Assembly (NCBI GenBank): GCA_002842435.1
Contig: PHCX01000006.1
Location: 1 to 64,000 of the forward strand
Direction: 5' to 3'
Source: Betaproteobacteria bacterium HGW-Betaproteobacteria-1
GTDB taxonomy: Bacteria; Pseudomonadota; Gammaproteobacteria; Burkholderiales; Methylophilaceae
Length of the DNA stretch: 64,000 bases
Position 1 is the first letter of the stretch, and the number at the start of each line of letters is the position of its first letter. Below are positions 52,307 to 61,663 of the stretch, piece by piece. Made by a program: the position numbers and the translations under genes. The notes under the pieces are model-generated. The model saw nothing but the letters and a program-made list of their open reading frames with translations, had not been told where the DNA came from and ran no database searches.

Positions 52307-53470
52307 ATGTTTGATCGTCCCAGTGGCGGCGATAGCGCGGTTCTGGTTAGTCAGGATTTCGGTGAAGCGGACTACGCAGAAAGTTTGCAGGAGCTGCGTC
52401 AGCTCGCAATTAGCGCCGGAATGGAGATCAAGGCCACAGTAGAGGGGCGTCGGCCCAAGCCGGATGCCAAGTATTTCATCGGTTCCGGCAAGGCGGAAGA
52501 GCTGGCAGAAACCATCAAGTCCACTGAAGCGCGTGTGGCGGTGTTCAATCATGACCTCAGCCCGTCGCAGCAGCGAAATCTTGAGCAGCTGCTCGAGTGC
52601 AGGGTGGTCGATCGTACCGGCCTGATCCTGGATATTTTTGCATTGCGTGCCAAAAGTCATGAGGGCAAGCTGCAGGTTGAGCTGGCTTTGCTGGAGCATT
52701 TGTCGACACGGCTGGTAAAAGGCTGGACCCACCTTGAGCGTCAAAAAGGCGGTATCGGCATGCGCGGTGGTCCAGGTGAGACGCAACTTGAGCTGGACAG
52801 GCGCATGTTGCGGGTCCGCATAAAATCGCTGCGCGAGAAGCTTCTCAAACTCAAAAAGACCCGAGGATTGCAGCGTCGTGCGCGCAAGCGTTCCAATGTG
52901 TTGTCGGTTTCGCTGGTTGGCTATACCAATGCCGGCAAATCAACATTGTTCAATCGCCTGACACAGTCGGGCGTATATGCGGCGGACCAGCTGTTTGCAA
53001 CACTGGATACGACTTCTCGCAAACTTTACATTCCTGAATGCGGTCCTATCGTGCTGTCTGACACGGTGGGTTTCATCAAGCACCTGCCGCATGCCTTGGT
53101 TGAGGCTTTCGGCGCGACGCTTGAAGAGGCAGTGCAGGCCGATCTGCTTCTGCATGTTGTAGATGCTGCCAGTCCCAATCGGGATGAGCAGATAGCTCAG
53201 GTTAATCTGGTGCTGAATGAGATCGGAGCGGCAGATGTCCGGCAAGTGCTGGTGCTCAACCAGATTGATCGTCTGGGCATGGAGGCGGGGCTTGAGCGTG
53301 ATGAATATGGTAGAATCCGTACAGTAAGAATTTCCGCAATGACTGGTGCAGGAATTGATCTGGTCAAGATGGTCATGATCGAGCACCAGCAATCGATCGC
53401 AAAAAAAATGTCAGAATTTACTGACGCCGCAGGTACCAAGGCGTCTGAGAATGTCGCTCGTGTTGAGTAA
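52307..53470 (+). CDS. hflX: Ribosome-rescue GTPase HflX
   Basis: A 387-residue GTPase that splits stalled ribosomes, especially after heat shock. The N-terminal HflX domain has AGMEIKATVEGRRPKPDAKYFIGSGKAEEL. A coiled-coil region with the Gly-rich GGIGMRGGPGETQLELDRR loop follows, then the G domain with P loop [16 protein letters not shown] and NQIDR. It is 49 bp downstream of hfq. Confidence 0.96.
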   Translation: MFDRPSGGDSAVLVSQDFGEADYAESLQELRQLAISAGMEIKATVEGRRPKPDAKYFIGSGKAEELAETIKSTEARVAVFNHDLSPSQQRNLEQLLECRVVDRTGLILDIFALRAKSHEGKLQVELALLEHLSTRLVKGWTHLERQKGGIGMRGGPGETQLELDRRMLRVRIKSLREKLLKLKKTRGLQRRARKRSNVLSVSLVGYTNAGKSTLFNRLTQSGVYAADQLFATLDTTSRKLYIPECGPIVLSDTVGFIKHLPHALVEAFGATLEEAVQADLLLHVVDAASPNRDEQIAQVNLVLNEIGAADVRQVLVLNQIDRLGMEAGLERDEYGRIRTVRISAMTGAGIDLVKMVMIEHQQSIAKKMSEFTDAAGTKASENVARVE

Positions 53471-53496
53471 ATTAATTAATGGTTTTGGAGTAATGT

Positions 53497-54675
53497 ATGG
53501 CAAATGATCCCGGTTGGGGTAACCGCAACAGTGGCGGCCCGCCTGATTTGGACGAAGTCCTGCGTGATCTTGGACGTAAATTCAATGGTTTGTTCGGCAG
53601 ATCCGGCAAGGGTGGCGATTCGGCGCCGGGCGGCAATGCAGGCACTGCCCCGGTTTTGCCGATTGTCGGTCTGATCGCGCTGATCTGGCTTGCTACCGGC
53701 TTCTATATTGTGGATCAGGGTTCCCGTGGCGTGGTGCTGCAGTTTGGCAAGCATGTGGAAACCACCATGCCCGGTCCGCGTTGGCACATACCGTATCCGA
53801 TTGAAAGTGTTACGGTCGTCAATATGCAGCAGGTGCGTACCATCGAAGTCGGCTATCGGACAGCAGAGGGCAGCTCCGCCCGCAGCAAGGAATTGCGCGA
53901 GTCATTGATGCTCACTGACGATGAAAATATCATCGATTTGCAGTTTGCTGTCCAATACAACCTGAAGGATGTTGAAGAGACCCTGTTTAACAACCGTAAT
54001 ACCGAAAGTTATGTGCGCGGTGTGGCAGAGACCGCTATCCGTGAGATTGTAGGTAAATCCAAGATGGATTTTGTGTTGTATGAAGGCCGCGAAGAAATTG
54101 CCGTGCTTGCGCGAGACCTGATGCAGGGTATTCTCGATCGCTACAAGACCGGCATCAACGTCGTCAGTGTGACCATGCAGAATGCACAACCACCTGAGCA
54201 GGTGCAAGCAGCCTTCGATGATGCAGTGAAGGCCGGACAGGATCTTGAACGTCAGAAAAATGAAGGTCAGGCTTATGCCAATGACATCATTCCCAAGGCC
54301 AGAGGTACCGCTTCGCGCTTGCTGGAAGAGGCTGCAGGTTACAAGGCGCGGATTGAAAGCGAGGCTACAGGTAATGCCAGCCGCTTCGAACAGATCCTGA
54401 CGCAGTATCAGCGTGCACCGGAAGTGACACGTCAACGTCTCTACCTTGACGCACAGGAGCAGATTCTCTCCAGTGTCAGCAAGGTGGTCGTAGACCAGAA
54501 GGGTGGCAACAGCCTGCTTTATCTGCCGCTGGACAAGCTGCTTTCAGCGACGGGCGCGACGACGTTGCCGCAACAGGGCAGCGCACCGGTTTCTGCTCAA
54601 TCCGCAGCCCAGGTTGAACTTGAAGCCCAGCGCACACGTGATGCATTCCGCAGCCGTGAACGCGAAACCAGATAA
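53497..54675 (+). CDS. hflK: FtsH modulator HflK
   Basis: A 392-residue SPFH/band-7 membrane protein. A Gly/Asn-rich N-terminus (NDPGWGNRNSGGPPDLDEVLRDL) precedes one membrane helix at about 50-70 (VLPIVGLIALIWLATGFYIV). The band-7 domain follows (DQGSRGVVLQFGKHVETTMPGPRWHIPYP), then a coiled-coil region. HflK and HflC form a large periplasmic cage that encloses the FtsH protease. It lies 26 bp after hflX and 16 bp before hflC. Confidence 0.95.
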   Translation: MANDPGWGNRNSGGPPDLDEVLRDLGRKFNGLFGRSGKGGDSAPGGNAGTAPVLPIVGLIALIWLATGFYIVDQGSRGVVLQFGKHVETTMPGPRWHIPYPIESVTVVNMQQVRTIEVGYRTAEGSSARSKELRESLMLTDDENIIDLQFAVQYNLKDVEETLFNNRNTESYVRGVAETAIREIVGKSKMDFVLYEGREEIAVLARDLMQGILDRYKTGINVVSVTMQNAQPPEQVQAAFDDAVKAGQDLERQKNEGQAYANDIIPKARGTASRLLEEAAGYKARIESEATGNASRFEQILTQYQRAPEVTRQRLYLDAQEQILSSVSKVVVDQKGGNSLLYLPLDKLLSATGATTLPQQGSAPVSAQSAAQVELEAQRTRDAFRSRERETR

Positions 54676-54691
54676 GGAATTGCGAGAATAA

Positions 54692-55582
54692 ATGATGAGT
54701 AATCCCCTGTTGAAAAATCTTGGTACCGTGCTGCTTGGCCTGGTTGTGACTTTGCTGCTGGTCAGTTTCTCGGCATTTACGGTGGATCAGCGTGAACATG
54801 CGCTGGTCTTCCGTCTCGGCAAGATAGTGGCCGTCAAGAAGGAACCAGGTCTGTATTTCAAGGTGCCGCTGGTTGATAACGTTCGTTATTTCGACAATCG
54901 TATCCTGACTCTGGATTCTGCCGATACTGATCGCTTCATTACCAGTGAGAAGAAAAACGTGCTGGTCGATTCTTTCGTCAAATGGCGTATTATCGATCCC
55001 GAGAAATATTATGTATCTGTACGTGGCGATGAGCTGCAGGCAGAGCGTCGTCTGTCCCAGACCGTGAATGATGGTCTGCGTGCCGAATTTGGTAAGCGCA
55101 CAATTAACGACGTGGTTTCAGGGGAGCGTTCCAAGATCATGGATATCCTGCGCGAACGCGCAGACCGCGATTCACGTCAGATCGGGATACAGGTGCTGGA
55201 TGTGCGTCTGCGTCGTGTGGATTTGCCGCAGGAAGTCAGCGAGTCGGTCTATCAGCGTATGGAAGCCGAGCGTAAGCGGGTAGCCAATGAACTGCGTTCT
55301 GAAGGTGCCGGTGCAGCAGAGAAGATTCGTGCGGATGCTGACAAGCAGCGTGAAATCATTATCGCTGAAGCATTCATGGAAGCGCAGCGTGTCAAGGGTG
55401 CCGGCGATGCCAAGGCTTCCGAGATCTACGCGCGGGCCTATAGCAAGAACCCCGAGTTCTATGCCTTCTATCGTAGTCTTGAAGCCTATCGCAACAGCTT
55501 CAGCGAGAAGAGTGACGTACTGGTACTGGAGCCGAATTCCGACTTCTTCAAGTACATGCGTGATTCATCAGGCCGCAAGTAG
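54692..55582 (+). CDS. hflC: FtsH modulator HflC
   Basis: A 296-residue SPFH protein, partner of HflK. The N-terminal membrane helix is LGTVLLGLVVTLLLVSFSAFTV. The band-7 domain starts DQREHALVFRLGKIVAVKKEPGLYFKVPL. The coiled-coil tail ends NSDFFKYMRDSSGRK, as in other HflC proteins. There are two consecutive ATGs at the start; either may be used. Confidence 0.95.
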   Translation: MMSNPLLKNLGTVLLGLVVTLLLVSFSAFTVDQREHALVFRLGKIVAVKKEPGLYFKVPLVDNVRYFDNRILTLDSADTDRFITSEKKNVLVDSFVKWRIIDPEKYYVSVRGDELQAERRLSQTVNDGLRAEFGKRTINDVVSGERSKIMDILRERADRDSRQIGIQVLDVRLRRVDLPQEVSESVYQRMEAERKRVANELRSEGAGAAEKIRADADKQREIIIAEAFMEAQRVKGAGDAKASEIYARAYSKNPEFYAFYRSLEAYRNSFSEKSDVLVLEPNSDFFKYMRDSSGRK

Positions 55583-55597
55583 TACCAAGAGGCTGGC

Positions 55598-55783
55598 ATG
55601 ACCACAACACTGATCATGGCGTTCGGCCTGATGCTGGTGCTGGAAGGGGTGCTGCCACTGGTGGCACCTCAGGTTTGGCGTGATACCTTCCGGCGCATGA
55701 TCGAACTGAATGATGGTCAGTTGCGCTTTGCCGGCCTGCTATCCATGGCGATTGGCCTGCTGGTCGTGCTGGTGGTCAAATAA
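55598..55783 (+). CDS. DUF2065 (YjeT-like) inner-membrane protein
   Basis: A 61-residue two-helix membrane protein: GLMLVLEGVLPLVAPQVWRD, a short amphipathic loop, then RFAGLLSMAIGLLVVLVV. This is the DUF2065 pattern, typically encoded directly after hflC and before hisZ/purA in proteobacteria. Function unknown. It lies 15 bp after hflC. Confidence 0.88.
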   Translation: MTTTLIMAFGLMLVLEGVLPLVAPQVWRDTFRRMIELNDGQLRFAGLLSMAIGLLVVLVVK

Positions 55784-55834
55784 GGCTTCATCGACTATTC
55801 TCCAACCATCTGATAACTGATAATCTGCTTTTCT

Positions 55835-57004
55835 ATGCGTAATTGGCTACTCCCGGAATATATTGAAGACGTGCTGCCTGCAGAGGCCGCCCGCATAGAG
55901 ACACTACGCCGTCGCCTGCTGGATCTGTTCAGCGTGCATGGCTATGAATATGTGATTCCACCCATGTTGGAGTATCTGGAGTCACTGATTACAGGTGTCG
56001 GGCATGATCTCGATCTGGCGACCTTCAAGGTCGTCGATCAGCTGACAGGGCGTCTTATGGGTGTGCGAGCTGACACCACTCCGCAAGCTGCGAGAATCGA
56101 TGCGCATATGCTGAACCGTCAGGGTGTTACCCGTTTGTGCTATGCCGGCAGTGTGCTGAAAACCAATCCGGATGGTTTGGCACAGACGCGAGAGCCATTG
56201 CAGGTGGGTGCGGAGCTCTTTGGACATGCCGGAGTGGAGAGCGATGTTGAGATCCAGCGTCTGATGGTCAAGTCCTTGCAGGCGATGGGTGTGCAGTCGC
56301 TGCATATCGACTTCAGTCACGTCGGTATTTTTGGCTGCCTGGTAAATCAGAACAAGCTTTCCGACAAGCTTGAACAGGCCTTGTACGCTGCCTTGCAGAG
56401 CAAGGATCAATCGGCGGTCAAGGAATTGAGTGCCGGTCTTGATGTTACAACTCGTGATGCATTGTGCAGTTTGACCCGGCTTAACGGTGGTATCGAGATA
56501 CTGGAGCAGGCTGGGCAGGTGCTACCTGCTCACCCGGAGATACGTCAGGCATTGAACGATTTGCGCCACGTTGGAGTGCAACTGGCCGATTTGGGGGTAG
56601 ATGTCTGTTTCGATCTGTCTGAGCTGCGCGGCTATCACTATCACAGTGGGATTGTATTTGCAGCCTACGCACAGGGATATGCAGGCCCACTCGCTCTGGG
56701 TGGACGTTATGACGAAGTCGGCCAGGCCTTTGGTCGCGCCAGGCCGGCAACCGGCTTCAGTCTGGACCTGCGGGGCGTAGTCACGGCTTTGCCGCCGGCA
56801 GAGAAAACCAGGGCGATATTCGCTCCCTGCGATGTCGATTCCGGATTGCAGCAGGCAATCGAGGCCTTGCGTGCTGATGGACAGATTGTCATTCAAGAGC
56901 TGCCGGGACATGAGCAGCACAGGGCGGAGCTTGGTTGTGACCGGAAACTGGAAAAACAGGGAACGCAGTGGCAGGTGGTCGCGGCACCGGAACTACTGAA
57001 TTAA
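55835..57004 (+). CDS. hisZ: ATP phosphoribosyltransferase regulatory subunit HisZ
   Basis: A 389-residue paralogue of histidyl-tRNA synthetase that activates the short form of HisG in histidine biosynthesis. WLLPEYIEDVLPAEAARIETLRR opens the class II fold; DTTPQAARIDAH and GYHYHSGIVFAAYAQG align with HisS motifs but lack catalytic tRNA-charging residues and the anticodon domain. Its presence implies that hisG elsewhere encodes the short HisG form. The hflC-hisZ-purA order is standard for betaproteobacteria. Confidence 0.94.
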   Translation: MRNWLLPEYIEDVLPAEAARIETLRRRLLDLFSVHGYEYVIPPMLEYLESLITGVGHDLDLATFKVVDQLTGRLMGVRADTTPQAARIDAHMLNRQGVTRLCYAGSVLKTNPDGLAQTREPLQVGAELFGHAGVESDVEIQRLMVKSLQAMGVQSLHIDFSHVGIFGCLVNQNKLSDKLEQALYAALQSKDQSAVKELSAGLDVTTRDALCSLTRLNGGIEILEQAGQVLPAHPEIRQALNDLRHVGVQLADLGVDVCFDLSELRGYHYHSGIVFAAYAQGYAGPLALGGRYDEVGQAFGRARPATGFSLDLRGVVTALPPAEKTRAIFAPCDVDSGLQQAIEALRADGQIVIQELPGHEQHRAELGCDRKLEKQGTQWQVVAAPELLN

Positions 57005-57027
57005 ATTAGAAAAGTATCAGGTAAATC

Positions 57028-58350
57028 ATGGTGAAAAACGTAGTAGTGATTGGTACCCAATGGGGAGATGAAGGCAAGGGTAAGATCGTTGATTGGCTGA
57101 CCGATCATGCGCAAGGCGTCGTGCGGTTTCAGGGCGGCCATAACGCCGGCCACACGCTGGTCATTGGTCAGGGCGCAGCACAGCGCGAATACAAACTTAA
57201 CCTCGTACCTTCCGGTATCGTTCGTGATGGTATCAAATGCTATATCGGCAATGGTGTGGTGCTGGATGTCAGCCATCTGCTGGATGAAATCAAGGGTCTG
57301 GAGAAAGAGGGCATTCAGGTTCGCAATCGCCTGAAGGTCAGCCCGGGTTGCCCTTTGATTCTCGACTGCCATATCAAGCTGGACAAGGCGCGTGAAGCTG
57401 CGAGGGGTGTCGACAAGAAGATCGGCACGACAGGCAAGGGCATAGGCCCCACTTACGAAGACAAGGTGGCGCGCCGTGCCTTACGCGTCTATGACCTGTT
57501 CTATCCGGAGCGTTTTGCTGAAAAATTGAAGGAAGTATTTGATTATCACAATTTCGTGCTGGTCAATTACCTAAATGCCGAACCTGCAGATTATGATGCG
57601 CAATTGGCTAAATGTATGGCGCAGGTGGAAGAGCTTCGCCCCATGGTGGCAGATATTTCGGCAGAGCTTTATGCCGCAAATGATGCAGGAGAAAGGCTTC
57701 TGTTCGAAGGGGCACAAGGTACACTGCTTGATGTCGACCACGGTACCTATCCCTATGTGACTTCTTCCAACTGTGTATCCGGTCAGGCTGCCGCAGGTAC
57801 TGGCGTGGGTCCGCAGATGCTGCATTATGTGCTGGGTATCACCAAAGCCTACACCACACGTGTCGGCGGTGGCCCATTCCCCAGCGAACTGGATATCGAG
57901 ACCATCGATCTTCCCGGTTATCAGATGTCGAACAAGGGGCGTGAGATCGGCACGGTAACCAAGCGCAAGCGTCGTTGCGGCTGGTTTGATGCTGCAGCCT
58001 TGCGCCGCTCAGCAAAGATCAACGGTTTGACCGGTTTGTGTATCACCAAGCTGGATGTGCTGGATGGCATTGCCGAACTGGATATTTGTACCGGATATGA
58101 ACTGGATGGCAAGCTGGTTGACATGCTGCCTGTAGGTGCGGACGATGTCGCTCGTTGCGAGCCGGTTTACGAGACATTGCCCGGCTGGAGCGAGAGCACT
58201 TTTGGCATCAGCCGCTGGGAAGACCTGCCTGAGAACGCACAGGTTTATTTAAAACGCCTCGAGGCGCTATGCGGTGTGCCGGTCGATATTGTTTCCACTG
58301 GCCCCGAGCGTGATGAAACCATAGTGTTGCGTCATCCTTTCGGAGTCTGA
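57028..58350 (+). CDS. purA: Adenylosuccinate synthetase
   Basis: A 440-residue enzyme that converts IMP and aspartate to adenylosuccinate using GTP. The GTP-binding loop is [26 protein letters not shown] and [20 protein letters not shown] are further family signatures, and the [10 protein letters not shown] stretch near the end binds the base. The length is normal. The stop is only 3 bp before the next gene, tying it to the C1-cofactor genes downstream. Confidence 0.97.
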   Translation: MVKNVVVIGTQWGDEGKGKIVDWLTDHAQGVVRFQGGHNAGHTLVIGQGAAQREYKLNLVPSGIVRDGIKCYIGNGVVLDVSHLLDEIKGLEKEGIQVRNRLKVSPGCPLILDCHIKLDKAREAARGVDKKIGTTGKGIGPTYEDKVARRALRVYDLFYPERFAEKLKEVFDYHNFVLVNYLNAEPADYDAQLAKCMAQVEELRPMVADISAELYAANDAGERLLFEGAQGTLLDVDHGTYPYVTSSNCVSGQAAAGTGVGPQMLHYVLGITKAYTTRVGGGPFPSELDIETIDLPGYQMSNKGREIGTVTKRKRRCGWFDAAALRRSAKINGLTGLCITKLDVLDGIAELDICTGYELDGKLVDMLPVGADDVARCEPVYETLPGWSESTFGISRWEDLPENAQVYLKRLEALCGVPVDIVSTGPERDETIVLRHPFGV

Positions 58351-58353
58351 GTC

Positions 58354-58899
58354 TTGGCCAACGAGGAAAAACGCCTGGCCTGGGCGCTGACCGGTTCCGG
58401 TCATTATCTGCGTGAATGCCTGGATATCATCAGCAGTCTGGAGAATGTCGACCTGTTCCTGAGCAAGGCTGCGGCCGAGATTCTGCAGCAGTACGGCTAC
58501 AAGCATAATGTCGGTCGTGTTTTTCAGGACAAGACCGCGAGCAGCGTGCCGGTTGAGCTGTTCTATCAGGGCAAATACCACACGCTGGTGATCGCGCCGA
58601 CCAGTTCCAACACGGTGGCGAAAATGGTCGCAGGCATCTCCGATAATCTGGTGACCAATCTCTATGCACAGGCTGGGAAAACTCGTTTGCCGAGCATTGT
58701 TTTCGCCTGTGATACCGAGCCTGAACTTGAATCCGAAGCGCCGCGCGAAAATATCGTCAAGGTCTATCCGCGACGCATCGACCTGCAGAATATGGAAACA
58801 CTCAAAACCTTTGAGGAAACCACGGTCGTCGGGGACATGCAGCAATTGCAAACCGCCATCCAGGACCGTTTGGCATGTCTGAAAACCTCCTCTTCCTGA
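58354..58899 (+). CDS. Flavoprotein, DmrB/archaeoflavoprotein-like
   Basis: A 181-residue member of the flavoprotein (HFCD) superfamily. LAWALTGSGHYLRECLDII is the flavin-binding opening and LVIAPTSSNTVAKMVAGISDNLVTN is the central motif. Proteins of this type encoded near tetrahydromethanopterin genes in methylotrophs act as dihydromethanopterin reductases (DmrB). The DUF6513, DUF447 and mfnB neighbours support that role here. The start is a TTG 3 bp after the purA stop, with GGAG upstream; no nearer ATG gives the motif. Confidence 0.82.
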   Translation: MANEEKRLAWALTGSGHYLRECLDIISSLENVDLFLSKAAAEILQQYGYKHNVGRVFQDKTASSVPVELFYQGKYHTLVIAPTSSNTVAKMVAGISDNLVTNLYAQAGKTRLPSIVFACDTEPELESEAPRENIVKVYPRRIDLQNMETLKTFEETTVVGDMQQLQTAIQDRLACLKTSSS

Positions 58900-60287
58900 C
58901 CGGAAAACTGGCCGAAAAAAGTCTGCATAAAGTGCTGGCAGGCATACAGGCTGACGACAAGCATCCACAGGATTTCAAATACCGGATTGCTCAGATCGGC
59001 GTATCTGTTGCAGCCCTCATGACCCCTGAACTGATTCTGCGCCGCTTGCCGGATGCGGGCGATGCAGACAAGATGGTACTGCCCGGCTTATGCCGTGGCG
59101 ATCTGACCAAACTGGAAGAAAAGTACGGCATTCCTGTCGAACTCGGGCCTGAAGACCTGAAGGATTTACCGCAATATTTCGGTCGTGGCGGCAAGGAGCC
59201 TGATTTGTCCGGATATGACGTCAGCATCTTCGCCGAGATCGTTGAAGCGCCGGACTTGACTGTTGATGCCATCCTTCGACGGGCGGAGCAGTATCGGCAA
59301 AAGGGAGCAGATGTCATCGACCTCGGCTGCCTGCCCAACACCCCGTTCCCACATCTCGCCGATGCCATTCGCGCGCTCAAGGCCGCCGGTTTTATGGTCA
59401 GCGTCGATTCGCTCAATCAGGATGACCTCTTGCTGGCTGGGCAAAGTGGTGCAGATTATCTGCTCAGCCTGAACGAAAAATCGCTTTGGATTGCGGACGA
59501 AGTGGTTTCGACGCCTGTTTTGATCCCGTCTTCACCGGGCAACATGCCGTCACTCTACCGAGCAATTGAGGCAATGCAAAAGTGGGGCAGGCCTTTCATT
59601 GCCGATGCTATCCTTGATCCGATTCCTTTCGGTCTGGCCGAGTCCATCGTCAGATATCAGCGGCTACGCAAACGTTACCCCGACATCCAGATCATGATGG
59701 GTGTGGGCAATCTGACCGAGCTGACCGATGCTGATACGACCGGCATTAATGCCATTCTGTTCGGCATCATCACGGAACTCGGCATCAATGCCGTACTGGC
59801 GACGTCGGTCAGTCCGCATGCGGTCAATGCGATTGCCGAGGCTGACGTGGCGCGGCGCATCATGTATGCAGCGCGGGAAGACCGACGGCTACCGCGTGAT
59901 TACAGCAATGGACTGCTTGGTCTGCATGACCGGCGGCCTTTTCCTTACACGGATGATGAAGTTGCTGAGTTTGCTGCTGCCATCAAGGATCCCAGCTTTC
60001 GCATACAAGTCAGCGAAACCGGCTTGCACGTATACAACCGTGAAGGACATTATCAGGATACCGATCCATTCAAGTTATATCCGCATTTGAAGGTGGATGA
60101 TGATGCTTCGCATGCGTTTTATCTGGGCGTGGAGCTGGCGCGGGCACAGATCGCCTGGCAGCTGAAAAAACGCTACAAGCAGGATGAGGCGCTTGAGTGG
60201 GGCTGCAGTACGGAACATAAGGAAGCGGAAGGGCGGGTCGCCCACCGCGCAGCCTCGCTGAAAGAGAAGCGAGCCAAGAAGGAATAG
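58875..60287 (+). CDS. DUF6513 dihydropteroate-synthase-related protein
   Basis: A 470-residue protein. The N-terminal part, MSENLLFLTGKLAEKSLHKVL, is a DUF6513 domain. Residues about 120-350 form a dihydropteroate-synthase-like TIM barrel (GADVIDLGCLPNTPFPHLADAIRALKAAG and FMVSVDSLNQDDLLL), and a further C-terminal region follows. Such proteins replace classical DHPS in methanopterin-type pterin synthesis and are found in H4MPT clusters of archaea and methylotrophs. The gene overlaps the flavoprotein gene by 25 bp and ends 5 bp before DUF447. Confidence 0.85.
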   Translation: MSENLLFLTGKLAEKSLHKVLAGIQADDKHPQDFKYRIAQIGVSVAALMTPELILRRLPDAGDADKMVLPGLCRGDLTKLEEKYGIPVELGPEDLKDLPQYFGRGGKEPDLSGYDVSIFAEIVEAPDLTVDAILRRAEQYRQKGADVIDLGCLPNTPFPHLADAIRALKAAGFMVSVDSLNQDDLLLAGQSGADYLLSLNEKSLWIADEVVSTPVLIPSSPGNMPSLYRAIEAMQKWGRPFIADAILDPIPFGLAESIVRYQRLRKRYPDIQIMMGVGNLTELTDADTTGINAILFGIITELGINAVLATSVSPHAVNAIAEADVARRIMYAAREDRRLPRDYSNGLLGLHDRRPFPYTDDEVAEFAAAIKDPSFRIQVSETGLHVYNREGHYQDTDPFKLYPHLKVDDDASHAFYLGVELARAQIAWQLKKRYKQDEALEWGCSTEHKEAEGRVAHRAASLKEKRAKKE

Positions 60288-60292
60288 GATGC

Positions 60293-60874
60293 ATGCCTCT
60301 TATCTATGAAACTATCATAACCAGTCTGAATGCTGACGGTCAGCCATATATCGCGCCTTTCGGTATCAGGGAGAGGGGTGATTTGGTCATCATGGCGCCC
60401 TTCCGGCCATCCATTACTCTGGACAATATCCTGCTGCATCGTTGTGCCGTCATGAATCTGACCGATGATGTACGTGTCTTTGCCGGGGCGCTGACAGGCC
60501 GTCGTGACTGGCCGTCAAGACCGGCAGACAAGGTCTATGGGGCCGTGCTTGAGTCGGCACTGGCACATCGGGAACTGCAATTGCTTGAAGTGCGCGAGGA
60601 TGCCCAGAGGCCGGAACTGGTTTTCAATGTCGTGCATGAAGCGCAGCACCTGCCATTCCGTGGGTTCAACCGCGCTCAGGCAGCGGTGATCGAACTGGCA
60701 GTTCTGGTCAGCCGTTTGCATCTGCTGCCGATTGAAAAGATCGATGTAGAAATGGCTTATCTGAATATTGCCATTGAGAAGACCGCAGGGGAGCGCGAGA
60801 TGCAGGCCTGGCAATGGCTGGTGGAGCGTGTGGAAAATTTCAAGGCCGAAACGAATCTGGGGAACATGGCGTGA
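60293..60874 (+). CDS. DUF447 family protein, H4MPT-associated
   Basis: A 193-residue protein of the DUF447 family, which has a split-barrel flavin-binding-like fold. YETIITSLNADGQPYIAPFGIRE and LDNILLHRCAVMNLTDD fit its family layout. In methylobacteria, DUF447 genes lie in the H4MPT-linked C1 transfer cluster, and mutants show altered formaldehyde oxidation in some species. AAGGAAT precedes the ATG. Its stop overlaps the mfnB start by 4 bp. Confidence 0.85.
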   Translation: MPLIYETIITSLNADGQPYIAPFGIRERGDLVIMAPFRPSITLDNILLHRCAVMNLTDDVRVFAGALTGRRDWPSRPADKVYGAVLESALAHRELQLLEVREDAQRPELVFNVVHEAQHLPFRGFNRAQAAVIELAVLVSRLHLLPIEKIDVEMAYLNIAIEKTAGEREMQAWQWLVERVENFKAETNLGNMA

Positions 60875-61581
60875 CCGGACTACTGATCAGTGTGAGCAAT
60901 ATGCATGAAGCCAAGCTGGCACTTGGTGCTGGCGTCGATATCCTGGATATGAAGAACCCTGCAGCGGGTGCATTAGGGCGCCTGGAATTGACAGATATTG
61001 CCGGAATAGTCGCAGCTACAGGAAAAAATTGCGTAACCAGTGCGACAGTTGGTGATTTGCCGATGCAGCCGGATTTGCTGGCGAATGCCGTGCAGGAGGT
61101 TATGGCTACCGGTGTTGATATCGTCAAGGTGGGATTTTTTGGCGGCGAACAGTCGGAAGCATGTGCCCGTGAAGTCGGACGGTTCGCAACGGCAGAAGTC
61201 CGACTGGTTGCTGTGTTGATGGCAGATATGCAACCGGATTTCAGTCTGATACCAGTACTGAAGGCCGCCGGATTCGATGGCGCCATGCTGGATACTGCAA
61301 ACAAGAAGAACGGCAGCCTGCTGGATTGCATGGCTGCGCAGGATATTGAGTCATTCTGTGATGTTGCTCAAGCGCAAAAACTATTGACGGGGCTGGCAGG
61401 ATCGCTTCGGGAAGCGCACATTGCAAAATTACTGGATTTTCGGCCGGATTACTTGGGATTTCGCGGAGCGGTATGTGCGGAATCGAACAGACAAAACGAC
61501 CTGGATGTGGGCCGGTTGAAATCCATCAGGAGTTTGTTGCATAAATACAACAATGCCCGGCGTGAGGCGCTAATGCACTGA
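60871..61581 (+). CDS. mfnB: (5-formylfuran-3-yl)methyl phosphate synthase MfnB
   Basis: A 236-residue TIM-barrel enzyme that condenses two glyceraldehyde-3-phosphates to make the furan precursor of methanofuran. LLISVSNMHEAKLAL opens it; the Schiff-base lysines expected for the family are seen in DILDMKNPAAGALG and DTANKKNGSLLD. The start is the GTG overlapping the DUF447 stop (GTGA); a 19-codon upstream extension lies inside DUF447. A methanofuran analogue is needed by the formyltransferase/hydrolase complex of H4MPT-dependent formaldehyde oxidation. Confidence 0.9.
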   Translation: MTGLLISVSNMHEAKLALGAGVDILDMKNPAAGALGRLELTDIAGIVAATGKNCVTSATVGDLPMQPDLLANAVQEVMATGVDIVKVGFFGGEQSEACAREVGRFATAEVRLVAVLMADMQPDFSLIPVLKAAGFDGAMLDTANKKNGSLLDCMAAQDIESFCDVAQAQKLLTGLAGSLREAHIAKLLDFRPDYLGFRGAVCAESNRQNDLDVGRLKSIRSLLHKYNNARREALMH

Positions 61582-61663
61582 TAGTGTTAGGCCTTTGCAT
61601 TGCATGTGTCATTTGCTTTGCGTATAGTTTGTTCATCAGATGGCCACCAATGGAGTATTAATA

